A DNA stretch of 64,000 bases from Zhaonella formicivorans (GCF_004353525.1 NZ_CP085524.1:434001-498000); one strand, 5' to 3'; shown: positions 52,031-60,881, counted from the first letter of the stretch. Numbers and translations are program-made. The notes: generated by a model not told the origin, from the letters alone.

Positions 52031-52223
52031 TCCCCAGGGGTAAAAATAAGTTTTACTTTTTTATTGCAGGAAAACGGCGGCACATGTTGTATATTCTAGA
52101 ATAAAAATCATCTAGCTTTTACGTTAATCCCGATTCAAGTAAGAACTATTGGAGGCTCATAACCAGTGTTTGAATAGAAAGAAAGCAAGAGATGTCTTAC
52201 GATTCAACTAAAGGAGTGGGAGT

Positions 52224-53750
52224 ATGATCCGGAGGAGTATGCTAGTAACTAACCTTTTAATCGCAGCAACTTTGGCTGCAATTTTTTTCAGTAAATTAGC
52301 AGGCATTATGATGGCGTTGCTACTTTTAGGGTATTGCAATCTTGCCTTGACTAAAAAAGCTGAAAAGCAGTGTTCTGAGCTGGAACAAGTAATGGAAATT
52401 GTGAAAGGGGATACAGCTACGGCTCCAAATTTCAAGTCGCCGGTATTACGAGAACTGGCTGCTTTTGTCGGTGATTCTAACAAACAGATGTTGAAAGCCT
52501 CCTGTGAGGTGTTAAAGACCAATTATCAGTTAAAAACTGCCTTTACGGAACTGGTTTCCGCTTCAGAGGAGATCAGCAGCACGATTACTAATATTGCCAA
52601 CGACATGCGCGAACAACAAAATAAAGTGGAAACAATTTCTCATGCTTTAAATGGTATGTCTGACGCCATTACGCGGCAGAATGCCACAGTGGACCAAGCT
52701 GAACAAGTTACTTCTGAAGCGGTTCAAGAGGTTATACAGTGCGAGAAATCCTCGCTGGAAATGAACGGGCAAATGCAGTCCATTAACAGGTCGGTAAATG
52801 AACTCTTGACAATCTCCATGGCGCTAAAGTCCAAGGCCGCCGGCATTGCCAGCATTGTTGAAACAATTACCACTATCGCAGAGCAAACTAACCTCCTGGC
52901 TTTGAATGCCGCCATCGAGGCTGCCCGTGCCGGCGAGCATGGGCGGGGATTTGCCGTGGTAGCCGATGAGGTGCGTAAATTGGCAGAACAGGCCAGGGTT
53001 TCGGGCAGCGATATTATTGGCATTATTAGCGAGATTCAAGAGGATATTAGCAACTCGGTGGAAAAAATGCAGGAGGTACATAAAGGAACTGAACTTGGCA
53101 ACCAAGTGGCTGCGCAAACCGGTCACGCACTAACCGGAATCAAAGCCACCATGGAAAAAATTTCCGAAGCTTTCGCGGCTGTCCATCACACCAGTAACCA
53201 GTTGAATGCCAGCAGCCAGGAAGTAATGCGGCTTGTGGAACCGCTGGCTGCTATTGCAGCGCAGACTGCCGCTGCCAGCCAACAGATTGCTGCTTCCACG
53301 GAAGAAACCGTTTCGACACTGGAGTCAGTTGACGGTTTAATCGGAACTCTGCATGAAGAAAACCTTAAACTTCAGCAGATTATTGGCGACCGGGCTGTGG
53401 AAAGACTAATGATAAACACTGGCAAAAGGCTGCAGCAATTGGATTGGGAACGGGAAATTAACCAAAGTAATATCGGAGAAATTGCCAAAGAGTTAGGCGT
53501 TGATCTGGTAGGCATTACTGACGAAGCAGGTACTTTAATCTATTGTACGCTGGAAAAAGAGATTGGACTTAATATACCTTCCCTGGGAGATCATTATCAA
53601 GGTCTGTTGGACCGTACAAAAGATTATGCGATTTCGCCGATTAAAAAAGCCGAAAAGGACGACAGCTTTATGAAGTTTGCCCTCTTTCCCAGGTTAAAAA
53701 AGAAAGGTATAGTACAAATAGCCCTTAACATAGACAAATTGCTTAACTAA
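52224..53750 (+). CDS. Methyl-accepting chemotaxis protein with C-terminal extra domain
   Basis: 508 residues. Two N-terminal membrane helices (about 5-20 and 26-42) are separated by only a few residues, so there is no outside sensor. Long coiled coils follow, then the signalling hairpin [40 protein letters not shown] (about residues 220-260), which binds CheA/CheW. After a second methylation helix, residues about 395-508 form a globular domain ([19 protein letters not shown] and [18 protein letters not shown]) that is probably an intracellular sensor. ATG 52224 with GGAGTGGGAG. Confidence 0.9.
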   Translation: MIRRSMLVTNLLIAATLAAIFFSKLAGIMMALLLLGYCNLALTKKAEKQCSELEQVMEIVKGDTATAPNFKSPVLRELAAFVGDSNKQMLKASCEVLKTNYQLKTAFTELVSASEEISSTITNIANDMREQQNKVETISHALNGMSDAITRQNATVDQAEQVTSEAVQEVIQCEKSSLEMNGQMQSINRSVNELLTISMALKSKAAGIASIVETITTIAEQTNLLALNAAIEAARAGEHGRGFAVVADEVRKLAEQARVSGSDIIGIISEIQEDISNSVEKMQEVHKGTELGNQVAAQTGHALTGIKATMEKISEAFAAVHHTSNQLNASSQEVMRLVEPLAAIAAQTAAASQQIAASTEETVSTLESVDGLIGTLHEENLKLQQIIGDRAVERLMINTGKRLQQLDWEREINQSNIGEIAKELGVDLVGITDEAGTLIYCTLEKEIGLNIPSLGDHYQGLLDRTKDYAISPIKKAEKDDSFMKFALFPRLKKKGIVQIALNIDKLLN

Positions 53751-53865
53751 CATATCTACAGGCTGGAACGGTCCGGCCTTTCCCGGAATATTTTTCCTGC
53801 AAGTTGGAAAGGGAGTTTGAAGTATTTTGTGATGACAATACCAAAATTACCATGAGGTGGACAGC

Positions 53866-54762
53866 GTGCGAAAAACTACCTTCCAGCCGGGTATAAGACT
53901 GGCGTCCATACTGTTGTTTATTGTTTTTTTATTTACTCCTTTGCAGGCTAATGCGCAAAACCAGATTTACTACCAGGACCAGGCTGTGGTACTAATGTAC
54001 CACCATTTGGATCCGGAAAAAAAGAGTTCCGCAACAATTACTCCTGAGCTTTTTAAAAGCCAGCTGGAGATGCTGAAAAAGGAAGGTTTTAATGTAATAC
54101 CCATTGAGGAGCTGGCTGCGTTTTATAAAGAAGGGAAGAAACTTCCGCCTAATGCGGTGGTGCTAACCTTTGATGACGGTTACGAAAGTTTTTATACATA
54201 TGCATACCCCGAGTTAAAGTCTCAAGGATTTGTTGCTACAAATTTTGTTATAGTCAGTCAGGTTGGCAAAAAAAATGAAGGAATCCCAAAATTGGACTGG
54301 GGTCAGATGCGGGAAATGCAATTGGAGGGAATGAGTTTTTACAGTCATACCTACGATTCACATTATTATACCCAAATTGATGCTGCGGGTAGACAAGCCC
54401 CGGTACTGGCTGCGCAACGTTACCTGCCGGAGCTAAACAGGGTGGAGACCCCGGTGGAATATAGAAAGAGAATTATAGAAGATATGAGAAAATCAAGGTT
54501 GATTCTGGAACAGGAACTGGACAAGCCCGCCATATTTTTAGCTGTTCCTTTCGGTCGTTACGGGTCTTCATTGTCTTACTGGGCCAAATATGCGGGTTTT
54601 GAGTTTGTTTTATCTACCAACCCAGGGATAAATGATGCCAGTACAGACTCTACCAGGATTTATAGGGTTAATGCCGGTAGTCCCGAGATAACCCCTGAAC
54701 TTTTAAAGCAAAAAATTTTACAAACGATAAAACCAAAAATTAGTAGAGGGAGCAAGAAATAG
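53866..54762 (+). CDS. Secreted polysaccharide deacetylase (NodB domain)
   Basis: 298 residues with a signal peptide (core LASILLFIVFLF, cleavage near A-N-A). The carbohydrate esterase 4 domain has V-V-L-M-Y-H-H, the catalytic/metal motif TFDDGY, SHTYDSH with the metal histidines and AVPFGRY. It likely removes acetyl groups from a cell-wall or surface glycan. GTG 53866 has GAGGTGG five bases upstream; GTG 53857 lies inside that site. Confidence 0.9.
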   Translation: MRKTTFQPGIRLASILLFIVFLFTPLQANAQNQIYYQDQAVVLMYHHLDPEKKSSATITPELFKSQLEMLKKEGFNVIPIEELAAFYKEGKKLPPNAVVLTFDDGYESFYTYAYPELKSQGFVATNFVIVSQVGKKNEGIPKLDWGQMREMQLEGMSFYSHTYDSHYYTQIDAAGRQAPVLAAQRYLPELNRVETPVEYRKRIIEDMRKSRLILEQELDKPAIFLAVPFGRYGSSLSYWAKYAGFEFVLSTNPGINDASTDSTRIYRVNAGSPEITPELLKQKILQTIKPKISRGSKK

Positions 54763-54788
54763 GGCACTGCATTGGCAGTGCCTTACAT
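54763..54788 (+). terminator. Hairpin after the deacetylase gene
   Basis: GGCACTGC (54763-54770) pairs with GCAGTGCC (54775-54782); the following TTACATTT is a weak T-tract. Confidence 0.65.
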
Positions 54789-54799
54789 TTGGAGGAAGC

Positions 54800-54967
54800 T
54801 TAATCGTTGACACTAGGGCGAAACATGTCCAATACTCCTAAGACTACATGGGCGAGGCCAAAACCAACCACACCTGCTCCTATACTCCCTTTGAGCAACG
54901 TTGCCCCTACGCCCGTTACCGCAGCGCCAAGCCCGGTCACTACCAAGCTTGTTGTGTTAGCATTCAT
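54800..54967 (-). CDS. Small conserved-looking hydrophobic protein, 55 residues
   Basis: A minus-strand frame giving M-N-A-N-T-T-S-L-V-V-T-G-L-G-A-A-V-T-G-V and, after a glycine-rich hydrophobic middle, GFGLAHVVLGVLDMFRPSVND. ATG 54967 has a strong ribosome site AGGAGGTGC eight bases upstream. The pattern of Gly-rich hydrophobic helices ending in D-M-F-R-P is one I have seen in short unnamed Clostridial proteins. Function unknown; probably membrane-associated. Confidence 0.7.
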   Translation of the reverse strand: MNANTTSLVVTGLGAAVTGVGATLLKGSIGAGVVGFGLAHVVLGVLDMFRPSVND

Positions 54968-55117
54968 ATTTTTAAGCACCTCCTGTATTAATTTTTCCCG
55001 CGTTAGCTGTAATTAATCAATTTTAAAATTAATTTCTAAAATTAATTTAGAAGGAAATTGCTCTACACTACTGGTAAGTAGAAAAAAATGAGTTATAATA
55101 AAAATATGGTTTAATAT

Positions 55118-55275
55118 AAAAGGTCCGTTAGGTGAGGTTACTGCACAAACAGATGCTACTGCCCTGAAACATCGAGAGATGCCAAAGGGTTAGCAGGTAA
55201 TATCGGCTTAAGGTGTTACCTAATGTAGCTGGTTTAACCTACGTTGTGCAAAGCCAAAGCTGTCACGAGTGGGGA
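55118..55275 (+). promoter_or_regulatory. M-box (ykoK) magnesium riboswitch
   Basis: The M-box core is present in order: CGTTAGGTGAGG, GCTACTGCCC, CATCGAGAGATGCCAAAGGG, AAGGTGTTACC, GTAGCTGG and GCAAAGCCAAAGCTGTCACG. Mg2+ binding compacts the aptamer and favours the following terminator. A TATAAT at 55094-55099 is a plausible promoter element. Downstream is corA. Confidence 0.93.
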
Positions 55276-55296
55276 GTATGCTCCGGTTTTTGCTCT

Positions 55297-55319
55297 TCTC
55301 CACCCAGTGGGGATTTTTT
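55297..55319 (+). terminator. M-box-controlled terminator
   Basis: TCTCCAC (55297-55303) pairs with GTGGGGA (55307-55313), then TTTTTT. Bases 55269-55276 (GTGGGGAG) can pair instead with the 5' arm as antiterminator. Confidence 0.85.
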
Positions 55320-55355
55320 ATTTTCGAATTCTGTCAAAAATGGAGGTGGCCAAGC

Positions 55356-55442
55356 ATGGACGACCCTGACGCGGACTTAAAAATTATTTTTAGGGAACAA
55401 TTGAATAGCGGAGGGCCGTCTTTGTCAACTTGGTTGCTGTAA
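55356..55442 (+). CDS. Acidic/proline leader peptide upstream of corA, MgtL-like
   Basis: A 28-codon frame with a strong ribosome site (GGAGGTGG) encodes M-D-D-P-D-A-D-L-K-I-I-F and ends S-L-S-T-W-L-L. It lies between the M-box terminator and corA. Alternating acidic residues and Pro at the start resemble the E. coli MgtL leader (M-E-P-D-P), where such a stretch destabilises the ribosome in low Mg2+ and controls mgtA. Its 3' end is part of a hairpin that affects the corA ribosome site. That it is translated is inferred. Confidence 0.6.
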   Translation: MDDPDADLKIIFREQLNSGGPSLSTWLL

Positions 55443-55464
55443 GATGGCCCTCCTGATGGGAGGG
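55410..55464 (+). promoter_or_regulatory. Mutually exclusive hairpins over the corA ribosome-binding site
   Basis: Hairpin 1 pairs 55410-55422 (inside the leader ORF) with 55441-55453 over 13 bp. Hairpin 2 pairs CCCTCC (55448-55453) with GGAGGG (55459-55464), the corA ribosome site. The shared 55448-55453 segment means only one can form; a ribosome on the leader would decide which. Confidence 0.6.
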
Positions 55465-55470
55465 AATATA

Positions 55471-56403
55471 ATGATTGAAGTATTTTACACAGTTGGAGAT
55501 GAAACAATAACCACCACCAGCTTGCAAGAGAAAGGCAGCTGGATTAGATTAACTGAACCAACGAAAGAAGAACTGCTCCGGGTAAGCGCCGAAACAGGTG
55601 TATTGCTGGAATTTTTGGAAGCTCCCTTAGATGACGAGGAACGGCCCAGAATAGAAGTTGAAGATGGACAGGTCCTGATGATTGTCAATATACCTATCGT
55701 GGTGCAAAACGGGACTGTAAAATATGATACGTTGCCTTTAGGCATAATAGTCACAGAAAATCATATTATCACCGTTTGCCTGGAAGAGAATGCGGTTATC
55801 AATGACTTGGTAGCCGGAAGGTTAAAATCCTTTTACACTTATAAAAAAACTAGACTTACACTGCAGATCCTCTATAAAACTGCGACTTACTTCCTCAAGT
55901 ATTTAAAGGAAATAGACCGTAAATCCAATGAGATTGAACAAGCGCTGCACGGTTCCATGCAAAATGAGGAACTGATTAGGTTGCTAAACCTTGAAAAGAG
56001 CCTGGTATATTTTACTACTTCCCTGCGTTCTAACGAGATTGTCATGAAAAAGCTTTTGCGCACTAAAGTTTTGAAAATGTATGCGGAAGATGAAGATCTT
56101 TTGGAAGATGTAATTACGGAAAACGCCCAGGCTTTGGAAATGAGCGAGGTCTATAGCAACATAACGAGCGGGATGATGGATGCTTTTGCTTCAATCATTT
56201 CCAACAATTTAAATATTGTAATGAAATTTTTAACCTCTATAACGATAATTTTGGCAGTACCAACCATGGTTGCCAGCTTTTTTGGAATGAACGTGCCACT
56301 GCCTTTTCAGAATTCTCCCCATGGCTTCCTAATTACTATAGTTATTTCCCTGTTTTTAGCCATGGTAGCTGTTTTGGCTATGGCTCGGAAAGAAATGTTT
56401 TAA
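55471..56403 (+). CDS. corA: CorA-family magnesium transporter
   Basis: Pentameric Mg2+ channel of the inner membrane. About 310 residues: an N-terminal cytoplasmic alpha/beta domain, a long stalk helix region (about 150-240) and two C-terminal helices. The ion-selectivity motif F-G-M-N lies at the end of the first helix, followed by the acidic-free loop VPLPFQNSPHG. ATG 55471 is chosen because GGGAGGG is six bases upstream; the frame is open from 55444. Regulated by the upstream M-box and probably by the leader. Confidence 0.93.
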   Translation: MIEVFYTVGDETITTTSLQEKGSWIRLTEPTKEELLRVSAETGVLLEFLEAPLDDEERPRIEVEDGQVLMIVNIPIVVQNGTVKYDTLPLGIIVTENHIITVCLEENAVINDLVAGRLKSFYTYKKTRLTLQILYKTATYFLKYLKEIDRKSNEIEQALHGSMQNEELIRLLNLEKSLVYFTTSLRSNEIVMKKLLRTKVLKMYAEDEDLLEDVITENAQALEMSEVYSNITSGMMDAFASIISNNLNIVMKFLTSITIILAVPTMVASFFGMNVPLPFQNSPHGFLITIVISLFLAMVAVLAMARKEMF

Positions 56404-56428
56404 GCTCGCTGTTGCGAGCTTATTTTTT
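56403..56428 (+). terminator. Terminator of corA
   Basis: AGCTCGC pairs with GCGAGCT around TGTT, followed by TATTTTTTT. Confidence 0.9.
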
Positions 56429-56543
56429 TACGTCAACCCTTTTTCAGAAGGTAAAGGAATGAGCCAAGCACCTGCCGCATATCTATTTTTTAGTATTGGA
56501 AAATCCAAGTGGAGAAGACTTTCGGGAGTTGCGGGGTGTTCAA

Positions 56544-57248
56544 ATGTCTCCAACGAACATTATAGTTATTACCAGAAGGCAATTGCTCTCCTTTTGTCTG
56601 CTGATGACTCTGATTTTTAGTTTGGTCATCTGGAGCAGTTCTAGAAAAGTATGGCCAACTGTCGGGGGAGCCCAAACAGGAAAAGCGCCGGTAATTCTTG
56701 ATGCAGGACACGGAGGGGTGGATTCGGGGGCAAACTCTAGAGAGGTGAAAGAAAAAGAGATAACGCTGGATGTGGTGCTGCGTATAAGGAAGTATTTGGA
56801 AAAGAAAGGTTTGCCGGTGGAATTAACCCGTGACAGTGATGTGGACCTAGGCGGAGAACTGACCAGGGGCAGACACCGCAGGGATTTGGAGGCGCGTCTT
56901 AAGATAATTAACAAAGGACAAATTGCAGTCAGCATCCATGTAAATACTGCAAACGCTGCTTCTGAGCAGGGGGCTCTGATTTTATATGCCTGTAATTCGG
57001 AAAAAGGTAAGAAATTGGCTGAAACCATATTGCAGGAACTGCAGAAAGTGCAAAAACTAAATCATCCGAAGCCCATTCCCAGGAGTAACATTTTTTTGCT
57101 GCGGGTGTCTGAGGTCCCAACGGTTTTAGTGGAGCTTGGCTTTATATCCAACCCCGAGGAAAAAGCCAAGTTGATGCAACCCGAATTCAGACAAAAATGT
57201 GCCGAAGCAATAGGCAAGGGAATACTCAACTATTTTAATATAACTTAA
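56544..57248 (+). CDS. cwlD: N-acetylmuramoyl-L-alanine amidase CwlD
   Basis: Sporulation amidase that removes side peptides so that muramic delta-lactam can form in the spore cortex. An N-terminal membrane anchor (about 13-30) precedes the Amidase_3 domain with zinc ligands in LDAGHGGVDSG, K-E-I-T, SIHVNT and the catalytic Glu in VLVELGFISN. ATG 56544 gives 234 residues, matching CwlD; the GGGGTG upstream is a weak ribosome site. The frame extends to 56496. Confidence 0.9.
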   Translation: MSPTNIIVITRRQLLSFCLLMTLIFSLVIWSSSRKVWPTVGGAQTGKAPVILDAGHGGVDSGANSREVKEKEITLDVVLRIRKYLEKKGLPVELTRDSDVDLGGELTRGRHRRDLEARLKIINKGQIAVSIHVNTANAASEQGALILYACNSEKGKKLAETILQELQKVQKLNHPKPIPRSNIFLLRVSEVPTVLVELGFISNPEEKAKLMQPEFRQKCAEAIGKGILNYFNIT

Positions 57249-57444
57249 TTGTCTTTAAGTGGCTTATTTGGGCAAATTTAAGCGCATGCTGTTCAAATGC
57301 AGAATCAGCTAACCGCCAGCTCACTTTGCTTGAAGTAAATAGCCCGTGCTTCGTTAAGTGCAACTTGCTCACAAGGCTGCAAACAGGTAAACTTTAGTTA
57401 AGTTCAGGGGAGGTGGAGACGCTTTCAGTACTTTAACAGGTCTT

Positions 57445-57573
57445 GTGAGAGTACAGAAGGGCAGATTTAAGGGATTTACCGGAAAGGTAATAGGTGAGAA
57501 GAAAGGGAAAATAATTATTCAAACTCTAGACAGAATAATTTACGTGCCAAGTGGCTATATTACTTTTGTGTAA
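57445..57573 (+). CDS. Possible small KOW-like protein, start uncertain
   Basis: A frame reading R-V-Q-K-G-R-F-K-G-F-T-G-K-V-I-G, then KIIIQTLDRIIYVPSGYIT, ends in TAA just before a terminator. The pattern (basic, K-G-x-x-G-x-V) is like a KOW RNA-binding motif. The frame is open for eight or more codons upstream of the GTG at 57445. A strong ribosome site, AGGGGAGGTGG at 57406-57416, lies 30 bases too early for that GTG, with no canonical in-frame start at the right place. Real start or even frame use is unclear. Confidence 0.4.
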   Translation: MRVQKGRFKGFTGKVIGEKKGKIIIQTLDRIIYVPSGYITFV

Positions 57574-57587
57574 CAATGATCAGGCCA

Positions 57588-57623
57588 AAGCCTGATTGGC
57601 TTACAGCTAATCAGGCTTTTTTT
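57588..57623 (+). terminator. Rho-independent terminator
   Basis: AAGCCTGATT (57588-57597) pairs with AATCAGGCTT (57609-57618), then TTTTT. Confidence 0.88.
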
Positions 57624-57653
57624 ACATTGTGGGTTAAAAGTGGGTGAAACCGG

Positions 57654-58541
57654 TTAAACTAGCGTTCCTTTAGCAACCGGAATAACGTGGCCGCCAACTT
57701 CAATTATTATACTTTCCTGATGTTTTTCGCCTTTCAAATAAAGCAACGATTTTCTGCCAATTTCGAAGCCTTGCTCTACTTTAATATTAAAAGTTGGGGA
57801 GTTAAAATAATTGTATTTTACCAGATAGCCCGTCAGACAGCCATTGGCGCTGCCTGTGGCCGGATCCTCCGGAATCCCTAAAGAATCAACAAAGACTCTC
57901 ACGTTTAAATCGTTCCCGGAATAGTATGTTTCCGGGCAAAAGACCAAAATATCTTTAGCCGGTAGATGGGCAATCAGTTGCCGATATAATGGCATATTTA
58001 GCTGAATAGACCTGACAGCCGCCAAACTTTTTAGAGGAACAATAATGAAAGGCAAACCGGTGGACACTATTTGTACGGGAAAACGCCCATCCAGATCGCT
58101 AGGTGTCAAACCCAATGCTTGTGCCACCTCTTCCCCGGGCAGTATTTTTCCAAACTCCGGTTGGTTCTGACGCATTGTGAGTAGCTTAATCTTTCCTAGC
58201 TCGTACTCTACATTCACCGGAATTTTTCCCACCGGTAAGTCGAGGTATAAGGTGGGTAAGGGTTTCTGCAGCCATTCTTGCAAGAGCACGTATGCCGTGC
58301 CAAGAGTTGGATGTCCGGCAAAAGGGATCTCTTCTTTAGGAGTGAAGATTCGTACTTTACAGCTATCGTCATTGCTCTCCTCGGGAAAATAGAAAGTTAC
58401 TTCGGAGTAGTTCATTTCTTTAGCAATTTGCTGCATTTCAGCATCGGAATAAAGATGACCGTTCATAAATACTGCCAGCTGGTTACCGGCGTATTTCTCC
58501 TCGGCAAAGACATCAACTATAAAAAAAGTCTTCTCAGACAT
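57654..58541 (-). CDS. PhzF-family isomerase/epimerase
   Basis: 295 residues of the PhzF fold, two diaminopimelate-epimerase-like halves. Conserved: FFIVDVFAEEKYAGNQLAVF, the catalytic Glu in NYSEVTFYF, RIFTPKEEIPFAGHPTLGTA and the second-half EDPATGSANGCL. The true substrate is unknown; the family includes phenazine biosynthesis PhzF and uncharacterised enzymes. Start ATG 58541. Stands alone on the minus strand. Confidence 0.9.
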   Translation of the reverse strand: MSEKTFFIVDVFAEEKYAGNQLAVFMNGHLYSDAEMQQIAKEMNYSEVTFYFPEESNDDSCKVRIFTPKEEIPFAGHPTLGTAYVLLQEWLQKPLPTLYLDLPVGKIPVNVEYELGKIKLLTMRQNQPEFGKILPGEEVAQALGLTPSDLDGRFPVQIVSTGLPFIIVPLKSLAAVRSIQLNMPLYRQLIAHLPAKDILVFCPETYYSGNDLNVRVFVDSLGIPEDPATGSANGCLTGYLVKYNYFNSPTFNIKVEQGFEIGRKSLLYLKGEKHQESIIIEVGGHVIPVAKGTLV

Positions 58542-58693
58542 TTTAGCACTGGCCCCCCATTAACTAAAATGAATTCCGCTTCTCCAATATATTCATTATT
58601 CTCTTTTAACCTATTTTTTCCTTTCATGAAAAGAAGTATCAATATAAATAAAGCTACAGCAGATTATGAAATTTATGCATTCTAGGATAACAA

Positions 58694-58718
58694 ACTAAAA
58701 CCCCGGCCACTGCCGGGG
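58694..58718 (-). terminator. Terminator of the glutamine synthetase-like gene
   Basis: On the minus strand GCCCCGGC/GCCGGGG (58718-58712 with 58707-58701) runs into TTTT. Confidence 0.82.
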
Positions 58719-58735
58719 CTAAAAGAAAAACTGCC

Positions 58736-60664
58736 TTAAAAATCGATAATATTCCTGCTGTAAAGCGTGTATAGTTTTTTGAGCTCAGCCATTTTTTCTG
58801 CCATTTCCAGCTGTAAGCATGATACAGTATCAAAATCGCTTTGCTCAATGGCATCCTTAATCCTGGTAAAGAGTGATTTGCTGGTTAAAGTATCTTTTGC
58901 TAGATAATGTCTTAATTCGTCGATTCGCGACCATCTTACCTGATCAAGGTCAGCGGCAGTTTCAGGCTGGTGCAGTTGTTTAAAGCTTTTGATCAAATCC
59001 AGATTTTCAGGTATAATCCGGTTGCAGAGTTCAGTAATCCAACGAATCCGGGCAGCTAACGAATAGGAGGCGATAATCCTATCGTCAAAAACACCCCCGG
59101 CCAGGAGTACTTGTTTCTTCTCCGGATATTTTTCGAAACTTGCAAGGTTATCCCACACCGTGGCAGGTGGATTGCCAAATAGCTCGTTCCGTTCCTGCTC
59201 GTTATAATGTTCGAAAACATCCTTTTCGCTGCGGTAAGCCCGGCTTTTCTCCAGGTAAAAACTCTCTTGCCCGGCAGGTTTAGAAAAATCGGCTTCCAGT
59301 TCCTTAGAACTCTTGCCGGAAGTAACGGCTGCTTTAATGCCGTCAAGCATAGCCTGGTACAAGGCGGCTAAAGCCAGGTAAGTGTTGGTATGGGGGTTGG
59401 GGGACCTTACCTCAAACCTGGTAGCAAAAGGATTGTTTAAATCCCTGATCAAACCTGCCAGCACAGTCCTGTTACGGGACGGGGTGGCTACATTATGCCC
59501 AACGGAAGCTACAATACAGACCGGAGCTTCAAAACCCGGTTTTAACCGGTTTAAAGCATCGTTAGTAGAACTGATAAAAGGATTAATAACCTCGTAATTT
59601 TTCAGAATACCCATCAAGGCACCCCAGCCAATAGGGCTTAGGAAGTCTGCAGTTAAATCCTGGGGTGCAAAAAGATTGCGCGCTGAACCATTTTTAAATT
59701 TGGCTATTGCTCCTACATGGGTATGTTTACCGTTGCCGGCTACTCCCTCTATGGGTTTGGCCATAAATGTCACTTCCAGGCCATGGCTTTGAAAAGTTTC
59801 TTTAATAATTGTCCGGGCTAATAATTCATTATCGGCAGCTTGCAATGCCTGGGCATATTTCCAGTCGATTTCCAGCTGCTCCATAATGTGATTGAGCTTG
59901 CCTTCAGCGTTAATTTTAGCTTTGACGCCGCCTACTTCTTTATGCCCCATTTCTGGCACCAGGCCATATTTATCCAGCAGGAGCAGCGATTTTTCCAAAG
60001 CGGTACGAACTAAACCTTTGGTCCGCTTCCAATATTGTTCCTGCATGACCTGAGATGCCGAGAGCTCTTCAATGTCGGCTTTATCATCGGGTGTTTTTAC
60101 CCAAAATTCCAGCTCGGTGGCAGAGGTTAATTGTATTTCGGCTATATTTTCAGGGTCGATCTGCAAGCTCTCGGCAAGAGCGGGGTGATCTTTCAGCAGT
60201 TTAATAATTTCCGTCTGAAAGCGTTCAGTTGCTTTCTGCAAAATAGATCTGGAATCAACCCGCACCCCGTTGTGATTCAAAAAAGATGGAATGCGCAAGG
60301 TGCCAATAGGGCGTCCTGTGGCCGGATCCGGATGTTCGAAATTATAATCAATAAACCAATTAACGGTAGAATCGGCAATAAGATCCACTTTACCGTCGTT
60401 CAAGGTAGCAATGCCTGGCAAAACCACGCTGGAACCGTCAGTTTGTACTCCACCGCTTAAAAATTCCTCAATATCTTCAAGGAAAATTTCAATGGGGATT
60501 CGTTCATCGGTATCGTTGCCCCCCAAGTCCACACCGACCAGGGAAACGAATTTTATTTCCGGATGCTTTTTGAGCAAGTCGATCAATTCACCGGTAGTAA
60601 ACTGTCCGCTGGGGATAAAGAAAAGCAAGTCGTTGCAATGTTCGCTGTTAAGAATACCGGTCAT
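58736..60664 (-). CDS. Large glutamine synthetase family protein
   Basis: 642 residues, much longer than GlnA (about 450). GS features are the N-terminal beta-grasp with TDGSSVVLPG, the metal-ligand strand TSATELEFWV (E-x-E), GGVKAKI, the ATP/glutamate segment GVAGNGKHTHVGA, NRLKPGFEAPVC, SRNRTVLAG and the F-E-V-R-S-P-N-P-H-T-N-T-Y-L-A-L-A-A-L region. The last 150 residues form a helical extension not present in GlnA. It may be a clade-specific GS or act on another amine; the key catalytic pattern looks intact. ATG 60664 has a ribosome site GGAGGGCTC on the minus strand. Confidence 0.85.
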   Translation of the reverse strand: MTGILNSEHCNDLLFFIPSGQFTTGELIDLLKKHPEIKFVSLVGVDLGGNDTDERIPIEIFLEDIEEFLSGGVQTDGSSVVLPGIATLNDGKVDLIADSTVNWFIDYNFEHPDPATGRPIGTLRIPSFLNHNGVRVDSRSILQKATERFQTEIIKLLKDHPALAESLQIDPENIAEIQLTSATELEFWVKTPDDKADIEELSASQVMQEQYWKRTKGLVRTALEKSLLLLDKYGLVPEMGHKEVGGVKAKINAEGKLNHIMEQLEIDWKYAQALQAADNELLARTIIKETFQSHGLEVTFMAKPIEGVAGNGKHTHVGAIAKFKNGSARNLFAPQDLTADFLSPIGWGALMGILKNYEVINPFISSTNDALNRLKPGFEAPVCIVASVGHNVATPSRNRTVLAGLIRDLNNPFATRFEVRSPNPHTNTYLALAALYQAMLDGIKAAVTSGKSSKELEADFSKPAGQESFYLEKSRAYRSEKDVFEHYNEQERNELFGNPPATVWDNLASFEKYPEKKQVLLAGGVFDDRIIASYSLAARIRWITELCNRIIPENLDLIKSFKQLHQPETAADLDQVRWSRIDELRHYLAKDTLTSKSLFTRIKDAIEQSDFDTVSCLQLEMAEKMAELKKLYTLYSRNIIDF

Positions 60665-60776
60665 TCATGAGCCCTCCTGATAAAATAATTACCTTAATAC
60701 TATACCATATTATCAAATATTTAGGAGAAAAATGTTCAGGTGGCCAAAGTTTGTTTTTCTTCGGCCTAGGAGGTGA

Positions 60777-60881
60777 TTGCCAATATTTTTATTTGATCCG
60801 ATCAAAAAAATGATTCAAAATGTAGATGAGGTTGAAGTTTTAAAATATTTAGCAGGAATCCGGAAAAGAATGGCGAATTAA
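60777..60881 (+). CDS. Possible 34-residue helical peptide
   Basis: TTG 60777 is preceded by AGGAGGTGA and encodes MPIFLFDPIKKMIQ, then DEVEVLKYLAGIRKRM, ending A-N. The strong ribosome site and helical composition support translation; no family recognised. Lies between glnA-like (minus) and the Mo hydroxylase gene. Confidence 0.4.
   Translation: MPIFLFDPIKKMIQNVDEVEVLKYLAGIRKRMAN

Noticed and set aside
54807-55016. 69-codon plus-strand ORF
   Set aside because: Overlaps a better-supported minus-strand small gene with ATG and AGGAGG.
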